From Gnetum montanum (taxonomy: Eukaryota; Streptophyta; Gnetopsida; Gnetales; Gnetaceae): a stretch of 64,000 nt of DNA. This document shows positions 47,848 through 58,780 of the stretch, piece after piece. The notes beneath the pieces are model-generated. The model saw nothing but the letters and a program-made list of their open reading frames with translations. It did not search any database and was not told the origin of the DNA. The position numbers were made by a program, and so were the translations under genes. How positions within the stretch are numbered: position 1 is the stretch's first letter; every line of letters starts with the position of its first letter. The stretch covers positions 1 through 64,000 of the forward strand of contig MNCI01034933.1 in NCBI GenBank assembly GCA_015680685.1. Reading direction: 5' to 3'.

Positions 47848-48217
47848 CCAGTTTATAGTCATAGCAGACTATCATGGGTTAGGTTTATGTCATGGCCCGT
47901 TGGACATTTCTTGTTTAGCGTCATGGGGAACGGTGCGTTGCCAGTTTCTAGTCTTAGCGGACCGTGAAGAGGCAAACCAGTTTATAGTCTTAGCGGACTC
48001 TGGTGAATGCAACTATGGCAGTTTACTATCATACCGGACGGGTGCTAGTTTATTTTCATTGCCGATGCTCTATGGTATTAGTTTACCGTCATGATGCTAG
48101 GACGAGCTATGGTATCAGTTTTAAGTTATAATCCAGGACTGTTCTATGGTATCAGTTTACGGTCATGATTCCAGGACGAGCTGTGGTATTAGTTTATAGT
48201 CGTAACCCCAGGACTCG
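47848..48217. repeat. Dyad repeat array B1, downstream of integrase
   Basis: About 11 diverged units of the type ccAGTTTATAGTC followed by TTAGCGGAC, several followed by TATGGTATT. It begins about 20 bp after the integrase stop, exactly like array A1 in element A. Confidence 0.85.
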
Positions 48218-48236
48218 CATGTACCTAAGCTTGTAT

Positions 48237-49358
48237 TCAAGTATAGAACGGTTTCAGGAACAAGTGATTGGTTGGATTTGCAAACTCATTTCCTTCCATA
48301 TCAGCTAACTTGAATGCTCCATTGTCGTATGCTTTGGTGATCAAGTAGGGCCCTTCCCAATTGGCTGAGAATTTGTCCATGTGTTCCCGAACGGCCTTAA
48401 GCACAAGGTCACCTTCCTTGATGGGGTGCTTATGAATGTCGTGCCGATGGCGCTGCTGTTGTTGTTTTTGGTACCACTCAATCTGATCGAGTGCACGTAT
48501 GCGTTCCTCCTCTACCGAGTCCAGGTCAATGACACGTAGGTCATTGTTTTTTTCTTCGTTGAGGAGTCCAGAAAGTGTGATCCTTAAAGATGGTACCTAC
48601 AATTCTAGAGGTAAGACAGCTTCTAAACCATAAACAAGGCTATATGGTGTTTTACCTATTGAAGTTCGATGCGCAGTACGATATGCCCATAATGCGTAAA
48701 CCAGCTATTTGTGCCATCTTCTCTTGCTTTGGGTAAGCATCTTTTTAAGTATTGTGATGATGGTTTTGTTTGTTGCCTCTGGTTGCCCATTTCTTTAAGG
48801 GTAGTAAGGGGATAAAAATGAGTTTTTGATCCCCAGACTTTCGCAGAAAGTCTTGGTTTCGGCACTGCTGAATTGTGGCTCGTTGTTAGTGATGATCGTC
48901 ATAGGAACACAAAAATGGGTTACAATATTTTCGAGAATGAAGTTGCATACGTGTTTAGATGTGGTTTTTCAAAGGGGAACAGCTTCTACCCACTTCGTGA
49001 AGTATTTTGTTGCGGTTATGATGAAACTATGTCCCGTGGAAGATGAGGGTGTTATTGGTCTGATAAGGTCCAACCCCCACTTTTGAAAGGGCCATGTGAT
49101 TTGTGCTGTATGAAACTCATTTGGTGGGACATGGATTAGATTACCGTGTCTTTGATAGGTACTGCATGTTTTAGCCTTGGATAGATAATCATACTCCATG
49201 TGTGGCCAATAATAGCCTAAGCATCTAATCTTTGTTGCCATTGCTTTTGGTGCTATGTGTCCTTTGCATAGTCCATTGTGCACTTGTTCAACAATGGTTT
49301 GGGCATCAGTATTACCAATGCATGTTAGCAATATGCCTTCGTAGGATTGATGACACAA
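48237..49358 (-). pseudogene. pol: Element B: integrase
   Basis: Zinc region and start of the core are open at 48969-49358 (EQVHNGLCKGH, CSTYQRHGN, FQKWGLDLIRPI, TATKYFTKWVEA). The core continues in another frame with MTIITNNEPQF, where the second catalytic Asp is Asn, then GQPEATNK with the Glu. The first acidic site is Lys here and Glu in A. The C-terminal domain reads KEGDLVLKAVREHMDKFSAN and ITKAYDNGAFKL and ends at a stop near 48237. Several nonsense codons; catalytically dead. Confidence 0.85.
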
Positions 49359-49427
49359 CGTGTCCCCTACCAGTACGTATTGCCTAGAATGCTTTCGTAG
49401 TGCATCCTTTTGTGCGTTCGTTAAGTG

Positions 49428-50520
49428 TTACAGTGTTTCACCACGTAGAAGGTACTCTTTTACATCATCATACCATTCTATCATGTGTGTTGTACTAACA
49501 GACGCTATTGGCAACGTATCAAGGGTATCAGTTATTGATTCGACACAACTGGTTATGGAGCTTGGCAGTGTATGGAACATGTCAGGCGATATGTTTAATG
49601 CTAATGTGGCTAGTGCGTCTGCGATGGTATTATCATTTCTAGAGATGTGTTGCACATCAATGTTTTCGAATTGCTTCATTAAGTGTTTTGCCAAGTCACA
49701 GTATGATTGTAAATGTTGCGCTTTGCATGTATAAATATCTGTGACTTGGTTCAAAACCAGTTGTGAATCTCCTCTGACCACAAGTCGTGTGATGTTTGAA
49801 GCCAGTGCTGCCGCGAGACCTCTAAGGAGACCTTCTTACTCTGCTATATTTTTGGTACAGTGAAAGTTGAAACGATAAGCAAAGGGTTTGATCTCCCTGG
49901 AGGGATAGGTAATGACAGCGGAAGCACTTCCCCCTCGAGAGGTGGATGCTCCATCAAAGTTTAGAATGACGTCGTAGTCATCGGGCACTATGTCTATTGT
50001 GCTTATATTCTTATCTGGGAATTCTGGCTCTATTGTCGCTTGATCGTGTGTTGGTGATGTGGCCATTTGATTTGCTATGGCTTGACCCTTAACTGATGAT
50101 TGCGTTATGTAATGTAGGTCAAACTTAGCTATCATGGCTTTCCAACGTGCTATCTGACTTGTCTCATAAATTTTTCTTGTGATGGCTCTAAGCACATTAT
50201 CCTTGCAGATTATGTTAACTTGATTGTGGAAGAGGTAATGTCGCCATTTCTTTAGAGAAAAGATTAAGACTAAACATGACCTCTCTATGTCATTGTATTT
50301 CTTCTCATGGCCTACTAATGCATGGCTCAAGTAGTAGACAGGGACTTTGGTTCCATTATCTTGTTTCTGACAAAGCATGGACGCGATTGATGAGTTCGAG
50401 GTTGTGAGGTAGATGTAAAATGGTTTATCATTTTGGGGTGGATAAACCGTGGGCAGTCGGGTAAGTGCCGCTTTAATATTATCAAACGCTTCCTGGCATT
50501 GTGGAGTCCATTCAAAATGG
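49428..50520 (-). pseudogene. pol: Element B: degenerate RNase H plus archaeal-type RNase H
   Basis: The first RNase H (about 50030-50520) reads PFYIYLTTSNSSIASMLCQ, YYLSHALVGHEKKYNDIE and LIFSLKKWRHYL, again without the catalytic YTDAS Asp. The second begins LNFDGASTSRGGSASAV (about 49935-49985), is broken by one stop (TAC to TAA) right after NIAE at 49836, and continues at 49428-49781 with VVRGDSQLVLNQV and RNDNTIADALATLAL. Confidence 0.9.
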
Positions 50521-51782
50521 ACATTCTTGCGCAACAAGGGATTCATAGGTTTTAATTTATCTGTTATTTTTTCTATGAACCTTCTGATGAACTGTAGTCT
50601 ACCTTGTAGACCTCGAAGTTTAGTAAGGTTGCCAGGTGGTTTTAGGTTTGTTATGGCCTTAACCTTATCGGGGTCTACTCGTATCCCTACTTTTGAGGCT
50701 ATGAATCTAAGCATTTTACCTGTTTTGATGCCAAAGACGCATTTCTTTGGATTAAGTCTCAGTTCATATTTTAAACAACGTTTTAATACAAGGTCAAGAT
50801 CTTGTACGTGTTGTTCCGATGTCTTTGATTTAACCACAATGTCGTCCACGTAGTCGTTGAGAGAGTGTAACATGTAATCGCTAAAGATGAATGGCATCGC
50901 CCTTTGATACGTGGCCCTAGCATTTTTGAGACTGAAGGGCATCATTGTATAACAAAAGGTTCCCCATGGTGTCATAAAGGTAGTCCAGAGCTGATGCTCT
51001 AGGTTAATACGTATCTAGTTGTATCTCGAGAAGCCATCCATAAAAGATAATAGGGCATGCCCTACAGTTGAGTCGACAAGTTGATCGATGCTGGGTAGGG
51101 GAAAATCATCTTTTATGGTTGCGACGTTGAGATCTTGGAAGTTAATCCATAAGCGAATGCTTCTGTTCTTCTTCGGGACAATGATCATGTTGGATACCCA
51201 TTCGGCGTAATCGACAGCTCGAATGAAACCAGCCTGATAAAGTTTGATGATCTCATTGTGAACTGCCAATGCCACCTCAGGTTTAACCTTTCGTGCCTTT
51301 TGTTTTACAGGTCTTAATTTTGGATCAAGGATGATGTTGTGCTGGACGATTCAGGGATCTAACCTAGGCATGTTGGTGTAAGACCAAGTGAATGCTTTCA
51401 TGTTGTTTCGAAGCACATCTTCTATGTCTTTGGCCAGAGGAGCTTACAATAGTGTACTTAATTTTAGTATCTTGGTCTCACTGTCAGACATAACGATGGG
51501 GGTTTCGATCAATGGGTCTTCAGTGATATTTTCAGCTTCTATGTCAAGGGACTTTGTCATACCTTGGTAGTTATCTAGCGTTTGTTGTGTCGAGGCTATG
51601 ACTGCGTCGTCTGTTGATAAACTTAAGTCGATGAGATTGATGTCAATGTCCCTTGCGATTTGTCTATGCGGCCCATTGATGATTAATGGTGCGGATAAAT
51701 GTTGATAATCCATTGGGCTGGCTCTTGCCAATGAACAGAGAGCAGAATGAGGTGATAAGTATTGCTCGATGTTTTCAGGCAA
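50521..51782 (-). pseudogene. pol: Element B: linker and reverse transcriptase
   Basis: The linker starts at the candidate splice acceptor TTTAAG (51784-51783) with LPENIEQYLSPH and runs to a stop near 51444. RT motifs in order: VALAVHNEIIKLYQAGFIRA, ATIKDDFPLPSIDQL, SFMDGFSRYN (51015-51275), MTPWGTFCYTMMPFSLKNAR, active site YVDDIVVKSK near 50840-50860, and KLRGLQGRLQFIRRFI. One stop separates 51015 from 50975. Confidence 0.88.
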
Positions 51783-51807
51783 CTTAAATTGTGTGCACGT
51801 GCAAAAT

Positions 51808-52012
51808 GGTGGTTTATCGTCACAACAGGATGCATGGCAGTTTAAGGCCTTACTAGGCCACAGGTGGTAGTTTAAGGCCTTACCGGGCCAACATGGCAGT
51901 TTAAGGCCATATCGGGCCGATATGGCAGTTTAAGGCCATGCCGGGTCGATATGGCAGTTTAAGGCCATGCCGGGCCGATATGGCAGTTTAAGGCCATACT
52001 GGGCCGATATGT
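51808..52012. repeat. Dyad repeat array B2, 5' edge of the antisense gene
   Basis: Seven units of about 29 bp in near-perfect tandem, each CAGTTTAAGGCCAT then GCCGGGCC and GATATGG. Inverted GGCC...GGCC arms. It starts about 25 bp from the RT-side splice acceptor and lies 220 bp before the antisense TATA box. Confidence 0.9.
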
Positions 52013-52225
52013 ACATGGAAGAGTTTATGTTGAAATGTTTAGTATGAATACGTGAAGTTGGATTTTACAAGGGAACCGGGATGTAGTGATACTTATTTTG
52101 TATTAAATATATATATATTTTTCATTTTTTTTCTTTTAAGAAAATTTTGACTAAAATGAATAAAAAAATGCAAAAAGAGGCAAACCGGAAGGCGGTGGCG
52201 CCGATAGTGGTGGCAGTGGCAGAGC

Positions 52226-52240
52226 GCTATATAAAGGGGG
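52226..52240 (+). promoter_or_regulatory. TATA box of the antisense gene, element B
   Basis: CTATATAAAGG at 52228-52238, a good plant TATA consensus, in the orientation of the antisense gene and 275 bases before its start codon. Confidence 0.6.
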
Positions 52241-52274
52241 GGGTTGTCATTTGTTACTACATTGAATTTGCAGT

Positions 52275-53310
52275 GTAATCTCGAGCGTAAGCGTAATCTT
52301 GAGCGTAAGCGTAGACGACCCGACGTAAGCGTAAGCGACTAAACCTTGAGTGTAAGCGTAAGCACCCAAACCCTAGCATAAGCACAGAGCGTAGAGGTCA
52401 AAGCATCAGTGTAGACTCTAACTCAGTGTAGAGGCTCAGCATAGGCGTAAACGGTTTCAACGCTCAGCGTAAACCTGTTAATCACAGCGTACAGGATGCC
52501 GAGATGGGCAAAGGTAAGGAAGTGGAAGTCCAGGGGAGGAAGGGACCTGAACTAACCTTCGCAGAGGAGAGCGAGGCCATGCTGCAGTGTCTGCCTAGGC
52601 CAAGGGTTCCATCATGGCCTGGATCTTCACACAGGTAGGCTTTGAAACTGTCTTTGTTAGTTATTTTCATCTGTACCAGTTTCTTAGCGTAAACGGTCAA
52701 CGTAGAGGGTTTCGGCGTATACGCCCGGCGTAGACAATTAGCGTAGACAGTTTCCTTGGCGTATGGTGCCTAGCGTAGACAGTCAGCATAGACAGATAGC
52801 GTAGACAAGTAGCGTAGACAAATAGCGTAGACGTTTTCTATACACTGAGCGTATACTGCACATAGCCTAAGTTGTTTGTAGCGTAATCTGTTTTATCAAT
52901 GCACAGTGTAAAAAAATTTCCGGCATGAAGCATAGATGATTTTATCAGCGTATACGCTGACTATTTGCTTACAGCGTCTAGCGTAGACTATTTACACAGT
53001 GTTCAGTTTAGACTATTTACACAACATATATTGTTTATGCAGCATATACGTTGGGGGCTTTTACGGTGTATACGTTGAGGGTTTCTACGACGTATACGCT
53101 GAGGGTTTCTACAACGTATACGCTGAGTGTTAGTAGTTAATTATTTTCAAGTGGGGTTCAGCGTAGAACTATTTTCATGGCATATAGTGTGAACTGTTTT
53201 CGGTGTAAACTTATTTTACAGCATATACGCCCAGCGCATACGCCGAGCGTTAACAGTTTTGACAGCATATACGCCCAGTGTATACGCCGAGTGTAAACAG
53301 TTGGTAATTT
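52275..53310. repeat. GCGTA-motif leader and first intron of the antisense gene, element B
   Basis: Dense GCGTAAGC, GCGTAGAC, GCGTATACG motifs, for example GCGTATACGCCCGGCGTAG near 52704. The motif field is interrupted only by exon 1 (52504-52634). It is the same motif family as in the LTR U3 and the gag leader. Confidence 0.8.
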
Positions 53311-56300
53311 TTCCAAGTGTTGGCCTATGATATGAAATTTTGTTTTTCATCTGCTTTTCATGTATGGCTGATTTACCATGGCGTTTGGGTTGCTTGCAGG
53401 GACACTAAACCTTTTCTCCTGGTTGTTGAGCTCGTTGGGGTACTGACGTGGTTTGGCCCCATTGAGGCTGATGAACCTACCCCAGATTTGATCATTGACA
53501 ACAATGGGGTCTAGTTCAGAGAAGGTGCGTTTGAATTCTTGGCCTTCATGCTGGACAGTTTTAAAGTGGTGGTTTGGTCGCATCTAAGTAAACTAGTGGC
53601 ACAGAGCGTGCTTGAGGCAATGTTGTCGGGAGCCACGGAGGGTGTCATAGTCTTCATGGAAGACATTGATGAGGGGCTGCTTGTGATCGAGGGTGGCCCC
53701 TCTGGTGGGCTAAAATCCACTCGCTTGTTAATGCGCGTGTGGGCCTAATTGCCACGAGGGCGTGATTATCTGAACAACACTCTGTTTTTAGCTGCACACG
53801 GACACACGTTGTTCCAGAACCCTCCTGGTACCGTGTACCGGGTGGATAGGTAGGATCGTTTAAGCTTGTTGTTTCTTTCTGTTGTTTGGCATTTGCTTCT
53901 GTTTTAACATCCGTTCGTTTGTAGGCCTAAAGTTAACACAGACAGGACATGCGTTGAGGATGATAGGCTTGCTCTAGCCCATACCACTCTAGAGGCCTTT
54001 ATGGCAGGTCCCACCCTTCGTGGAGCTATGTTAGCTCAAACCAAGGGTGATATTATACATTTTTACAAGAGATTCTCTAGAGCGTTCGCTCAATGCACAG
54101 CTCGTGGATGGTTGCATGGAGATTGGTCGCCTAAGTGACCAATTTTTCCTCGTGACTCTAACTTGGGTAGCACATTTAAGTCCACAACTGAAGGTAAATG
54201 ACAGTATTTGTTTGTTCAACTGTCTGGGGTTATACTAATATGATGATTTCGAATTATACCTACAGTTGATGTTCCTCTTGGTGGAGACCCTGTTGCAACC
54301 GGACGAACTGAGACTACCTTATCCATGAAGTTCGGGGAGGTCAGCAAGGCTCAAATGGTTGTGCACTCATGCCCTGCCATCCATCATTTGTTGTTTAGAC
54401 AATGCTGGCCTTATGGAGCTCTTTAAGGCCCCGAGCCCTGATGTGTCAATAGCAGAAATGATCGGGATCGTGGATTCCTTCAATGAGTCTGTGTCTTACT
54501 ACAACACCCAGATTAAGGGTGTTAAGATAGTTTTCCATCTATCACCTGAATTCTTTTCGAACTTGTTTGGTGTACCGGAGGATGGTATAAATGTAGTTTT
54601 AGATAGGGCTCATAAAGAGCTCCGTACGGTTCATGAATTATAGGATTAGTTGTGTGTTGCCAAGGGTGCCAAGGGATTCCCTATGCAGGAGAAGGCAAAG
54701 GTTGAGGAGGTGAATGAATTATATCCCCTGTTTAGGGCACGTGTATTTCCTAAATCCCTTTCCTAGGTGCAGAGTCTTGGGGTTGAAGCTGTACGTATTA
54801 TGCGAACCGTCCTAGAAACCGGCATGCGTTATAACTGGGCCCAATTTTTGTTGTCGGGCCTTCATAAAGAGATAGTTCAATTACGCTCAAATGTCGAGGC
54901 ATAGTCTCACTTTACTTTCACATTCTTTGCCGGTTATTTTCGCCACTTAGCTGATTTTTTGGTGGTTCGTGCGGACAACAAGTATGTTCTACGGGATCGA
55001 GGTAAATTATCCCACCCATGGATCAACCACTTGTTTGAAATAGCCAAGTCCCAGGATGCGCCCGAGGCAATTGATGAATCCGTCTCTATCACGACAAGGG
55101 GATCATTTGGTACCTCAATCCACACACGTGATAGTGTGGGGTTGGAACCAGACGATGTGCCTTATACTGCAAAAAGAGCAGAACGGGTCATCAAAGAAAC
55201 CATTGGCAAGGCCAAATTGAAGCTGACAAAATGTGAACGTTCAACCGAGGAGGCCTCAAATGTGGACGAGCCACAGGTTAAGCGCATACAATTCAAGATG
55301 CCTGCCTGAGGTAAGTAAACTTAGTACCTTTATTGCTTTATCATTTTCATCTTACTCATGATTTTTACTTCGACCACTTACATGTTACTGATGCCTTCAA
55401 ACTTGATTTGAGAAGTGAGGAGGCAGGAATTAGAGATGATCATTGAAGCGGAGGAAACCAGAACGAAGTTATTGACTGATGAGGAAGAGGCCGACAAGGA
55501 TCAGACGAAAAAAATGAAGGAGCTACGGGAAAACACCATGGAGACTAAGCCGGTGGATGACCAGAGTGGTGTCGATGAAATGTTCAGTAGCTTCCTCAAG
55601 GGAAAGTTGGACCTTGGCGATCCTCCAAACCTAGAAGGGGATAGAGAACATGGTATATTTTCTTTTATTTTGCTTTATGTTGCTTCGTTAGCTATTATTT
55701 CCATGGTATTTTACTTTTGTGTTTTCATCTCTTCCAGATGAAGGCAGCGAAACCAGGACGATGCGGCTGGACGTACCCATGAAGACAGTTCCCCCTGAAA
55801 GGACCACAGAGGTTAGTCCGTCTCGCACTTGCGGGCCATTTACTTGGACAGAGATGCTAAGTAAAATGGATTTTATGGTTGGTATCACTGAGGAGGTTGT
55901 TGAACAAATCCAGGAGGTCCACCCTGAAATAGGTATATATATATTTCGAGATGTTTGCAGCTTTAGAGTTTCACACCTTATTCTTGTCATCTTAGCATTT
56001 GTTTTCTTTGTGTGCATAGGTGCTAAACTGAGGTGGGATCCTTCTGAGACAATTAGCATAGAGAGTTTGCCCACGTTATCCCCAGAAGTCAAGCAGGTGC
56101 CAAGGCCAGTTTATGAGAAAGTGGCAGAGGGTCTTGTACACAACGCCAAATCGCTCTGGACTTGTAGGCGTTCTGTGGAATAGTTGTGGTTGTAGATTCA
56201 AGCAAAGGAGAAGGAAGTCTCAGAGTTGTCGGTTGAGCATGAAGATCTAAAGGCTAAATATGAGTTCGCCTCTACTAAACTAAGTGGTGATCGCTCTTGG

Positions 56301-57004
56301 CGGACCTTCGAGGTCACGTATACCAGGTATTGGAATTTGCTCAATCGTCACGCGTCATTGACATGGAGACTAGGAGAGCGTAAGGCTCAGATAGACCTAC
56401 TAAACCTCAAGTGTCAAGATTGGAAAGCTTTTGCTTCCAAGGTACGCAAATGGGGTCAGGATGAAAAGAACCACAAACATCATTATAAGAAATTGTTGAA
56501 AGAAGTGTCCATTGAAAAGTGTTAACTGGAAATGTTTGTGGAGGGTCTGGGTCTATGCTCTGCATTCGATACTTTTGCTCAAAACACAACTGTCGAGATG
56601 GAATCGCCTACAAGGGTGATTACAACTGCTTCTGGGGAGGTATCCATGGGAGAATTCCCTTTAAAATGTCCTACTTGGTCAGCCGTTGACAAGGGGAAGG
56701 CCTTGGCAGATGTCGACCTAGGCCTCGATGAGACCGACTGGACTAGTGTCTCAGAAGAGGAAATCCTTCGTCGGTTGGAATTCGGCTTGGGGGGATCTCC
56801 TGCGGTAAGAATTTTGTTATTATGAACTTCATGCGTTGCAAATTATTTGAAATTTTATCTTTCTCTTATTCTTACGTTGATTATCTCTTTTTGAATTTTC
56901 AGGATCAAGGTAGTGACAATGTCTACAAAGTTGGTCCCAGTGAAGCGGGGGCCCATGATGCCAGCGGGTCTAAAGGGGACGATCCTCCCACCCTAGATGT
57001 TTAG
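52504..57004 (+). pseudogene. Antisense multi-exon gene of element B (FCP1/HAD-like domain, unknown middle domain, coiled coil)
   Basis: Proposed exons: 52504-52634, 53400-53849, 53925-54193, 54266-55310, about 55413-55652, 55738-55932, 56020-56804, 56903-57004; all introns checked have GT..AG. Exon 1 (MGKGKEVEVQGRKGPEL) joins exon 2 in phase 2. Exon 2 is 450 nt, as in element A, and reads KPFLLVVELVGVL, FREGAFEFLAFML, FKVVVWSHLSK and NNTLFLAAHGHTLFQNPPG, resembling FCP1/NIF HAD phosphatases. There the DxDx and DDS motifs are replaced (VEL, LAAH). Exon 4 holds PDVSIAEMIGIVDSFNES, LFGVPEDG, YPLFRARVFPKSLS and SHPWINHLFEIA. The 785-base exon 56020-56804 starts GAKLRWDPSETISIE and is helical (WKAFASKVRKWGQDEKNHKH). 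Breaks: stops in exons 2, 3, 4 and 7 and a frameshift near 54400. About 1,070 codons in total. Confidence 0.85.
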
Positions 57005-57470
57005 TTTTGTTTATTTAGTTTTTTTTTGTTTTGTTTTTAACTCAGATTTATACGGGAATTGTAAATTGAGATGAACGAAACCAGTTAACTCTTGTATTTG
57101 TACATCATTTCATGGAAAAACAAAGATTTTTTTGTTGATTTTGAGTTTAATCGCAAACACGACACAACAATGTAAAATGTTTTGGTTTGTTTTTGTGGTT
57201 TAAGCGTAATGCGTGGATGTAATTATAAGTTGGAGTATATAATGATAAATGAAAGAGGAAAATAAAGCATAAGTGGATATTCTAGTTTAAGGCCATTTCG
57301 GGCCCCAGCGTAAGCAAGGAACGTTTCGAATGACACAGGTGGGTTTCTCGGTTGACCAACCATTTCTAATCGTGGCTAGTTTTATGTTGTTGTGGACATG
57401 GTAGTTTAACGTCATTTCGGACAATTTGTTTTTTTATTGGTTTAGTAATTTTTTAATTTTTCACATTTTT
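57005..57470. other. 3' flank of the antisense gene, element B
   Basis: T-rich sequence after the antisense stop, then array B3 (57282-57424). It ends at the candidate sense splice donor AAC|GTAAAA at 57472 on the minus strand. Confidence 0.5.
57282..57424. repeat. Dyad repeat array B3, 3' edge of the antisense gene
   Basis: Three units: CTAGTTTAAGGCCAT then TTCGGGCC, CTAGTTTTATGTTG then TTGTGGAC, and TAGTTTAACGTCAT then TTCGGAC. Same place as array A2 in element A. Confidence 0.8.
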
Positions 57471-57471
57471 A

Positions 57472-58705
57472 CGTTGGGAGTAGAGTTAGCGGGTATGATT
57501 CTATATTCAACGTCCCCTTCGCTGATCACGTTGAATGGTAACTCAGCCCAAGGGATGTCTGATGGAATAGTCCCCGCATCGATGTTTTCAGATGTTTCAG
57601 CATTTGGTGTGAGTTCCATGTTAGTTGTTGTTTCTAAGTGAGGAGGTGTATGTATAATGCTAGGCCCGGGTATTTTTGTTTTGGGTGGATCTTCTTTTGC
57701 GTTTATAGGATTACCGCTTGCCGGTTATTGTTCATTTATGTTATGCTGTCTAGGCTCTTTGAGCTTAACTTCTGAGCCTTGGTCTGTGTCTATGTATGAT
57801 GAGATGATGGGTGTAGTAGCCTCCCCGTGTATGATGATTTCACCACCTTCATAAGGTAGGTGAATCTCTTGGTGTAGAGGGGATGAGACTGCTTTCAGTT
57901 GGGCCAGTCAGGGCCTTCCTAATATTAGGTTGAATCTTGGCATCTCATCGATTACTACGAATTTTGCGGATGTGGGGAATTGGTCCCCTACTATGAAGTC
58001 TAAGGTCACGGTGCCTTTGACTATCACGTGCGATCCGCTGAATGATTTCAAGCATGTGGTGGTAGTTGGTCTGATTTGCTCTGTTAGCCCGAGTTGTTCG
58101 ATGATGGGATATGGGACTACGTTTGTGGTAGCTCCATCATCTACATGGACCCTATGTATCTGGAATTGGTTTACTCTTATTGTTATAAACATAGGGGCTG
58201 TTATTATCTCTCCTGTTTTCTTATTCACCTTGATGTTATCGTTGTGGAAACTGAATGGTTTGGAGATTGACCCTTGGGGCAAGTACATTACCGCGTGAAT
58301 GGAAGGTTCATTTGGAGGCAAATCCTCGCTTATTGGGATCGACATTAACATTCGCACTAAAGCTTCGCGATGTGTTTGGGATGTTAAAACTAGGTCATAT
58401 AAGCTCAGTGAAGTATTCTTTTGCTTGAGCGCTTGTGTGACCTGCGTTAGGGTTGTTTCTAGGTCTTTACTGTTGGGCGCGTGTTTATCGACAATGACTT
58501 GGTCCACTGGGCCCAATAGTTTTATTTCATGCATCATTAGTTTATCATTTGTTCTTGGAATTGTTGATTCGGGCGTATCATGTTTTCTGGATGATTCCCC
58601 CTCGTGACCTGTATTTGGTTGATCGTTAGGTTGTGTCATGGGTATCGCATTTAATGGAGTGGGTTTAGGAGGTCCTAAGGTTAGCCGTTGACGCTCCTTT
58701 TCCAA
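57472..58705 (-). pseudogene. pol: Element B: protease with C-terminal extension
   Basis: Open 57908-58705. It contains HDTPESTIPRTNDKL and IKLLGPVDQVIVDKHAP, then ALKQKNTSLSLYDLVLTS. The active site is HRVHVDDGATTNVVPYPI (DDG, as in A) and the end is VIDEMPRFNLILGRP. A Trp codon TGG changed to TGA interrupts at 57908. Beyond it the same frame continues (LAQLKAVSSPLHQEIHLPY, as in A) to NSTPN at 57473, with one TAA. A candidate donor AAC|GTAAAA then follows in phase 0, matching the phase-0 acceptor before RT at 51783. Confidence 0.85.
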
Positions 58706-58780
58706 GCATTCGCGTGTAAGTCTATTTGCTAAGCGTTCTCATGTGTGATGTGGGGGCGCAGTTGGTTTTGAGGCCTCAGG

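Noticed and set aside
51808-52012. Regular 29-bp repeats considered as a CRISPR array
   Set aside because: No unique spacers of constant size, no cas genes, and the context is a plant retrotransposon.
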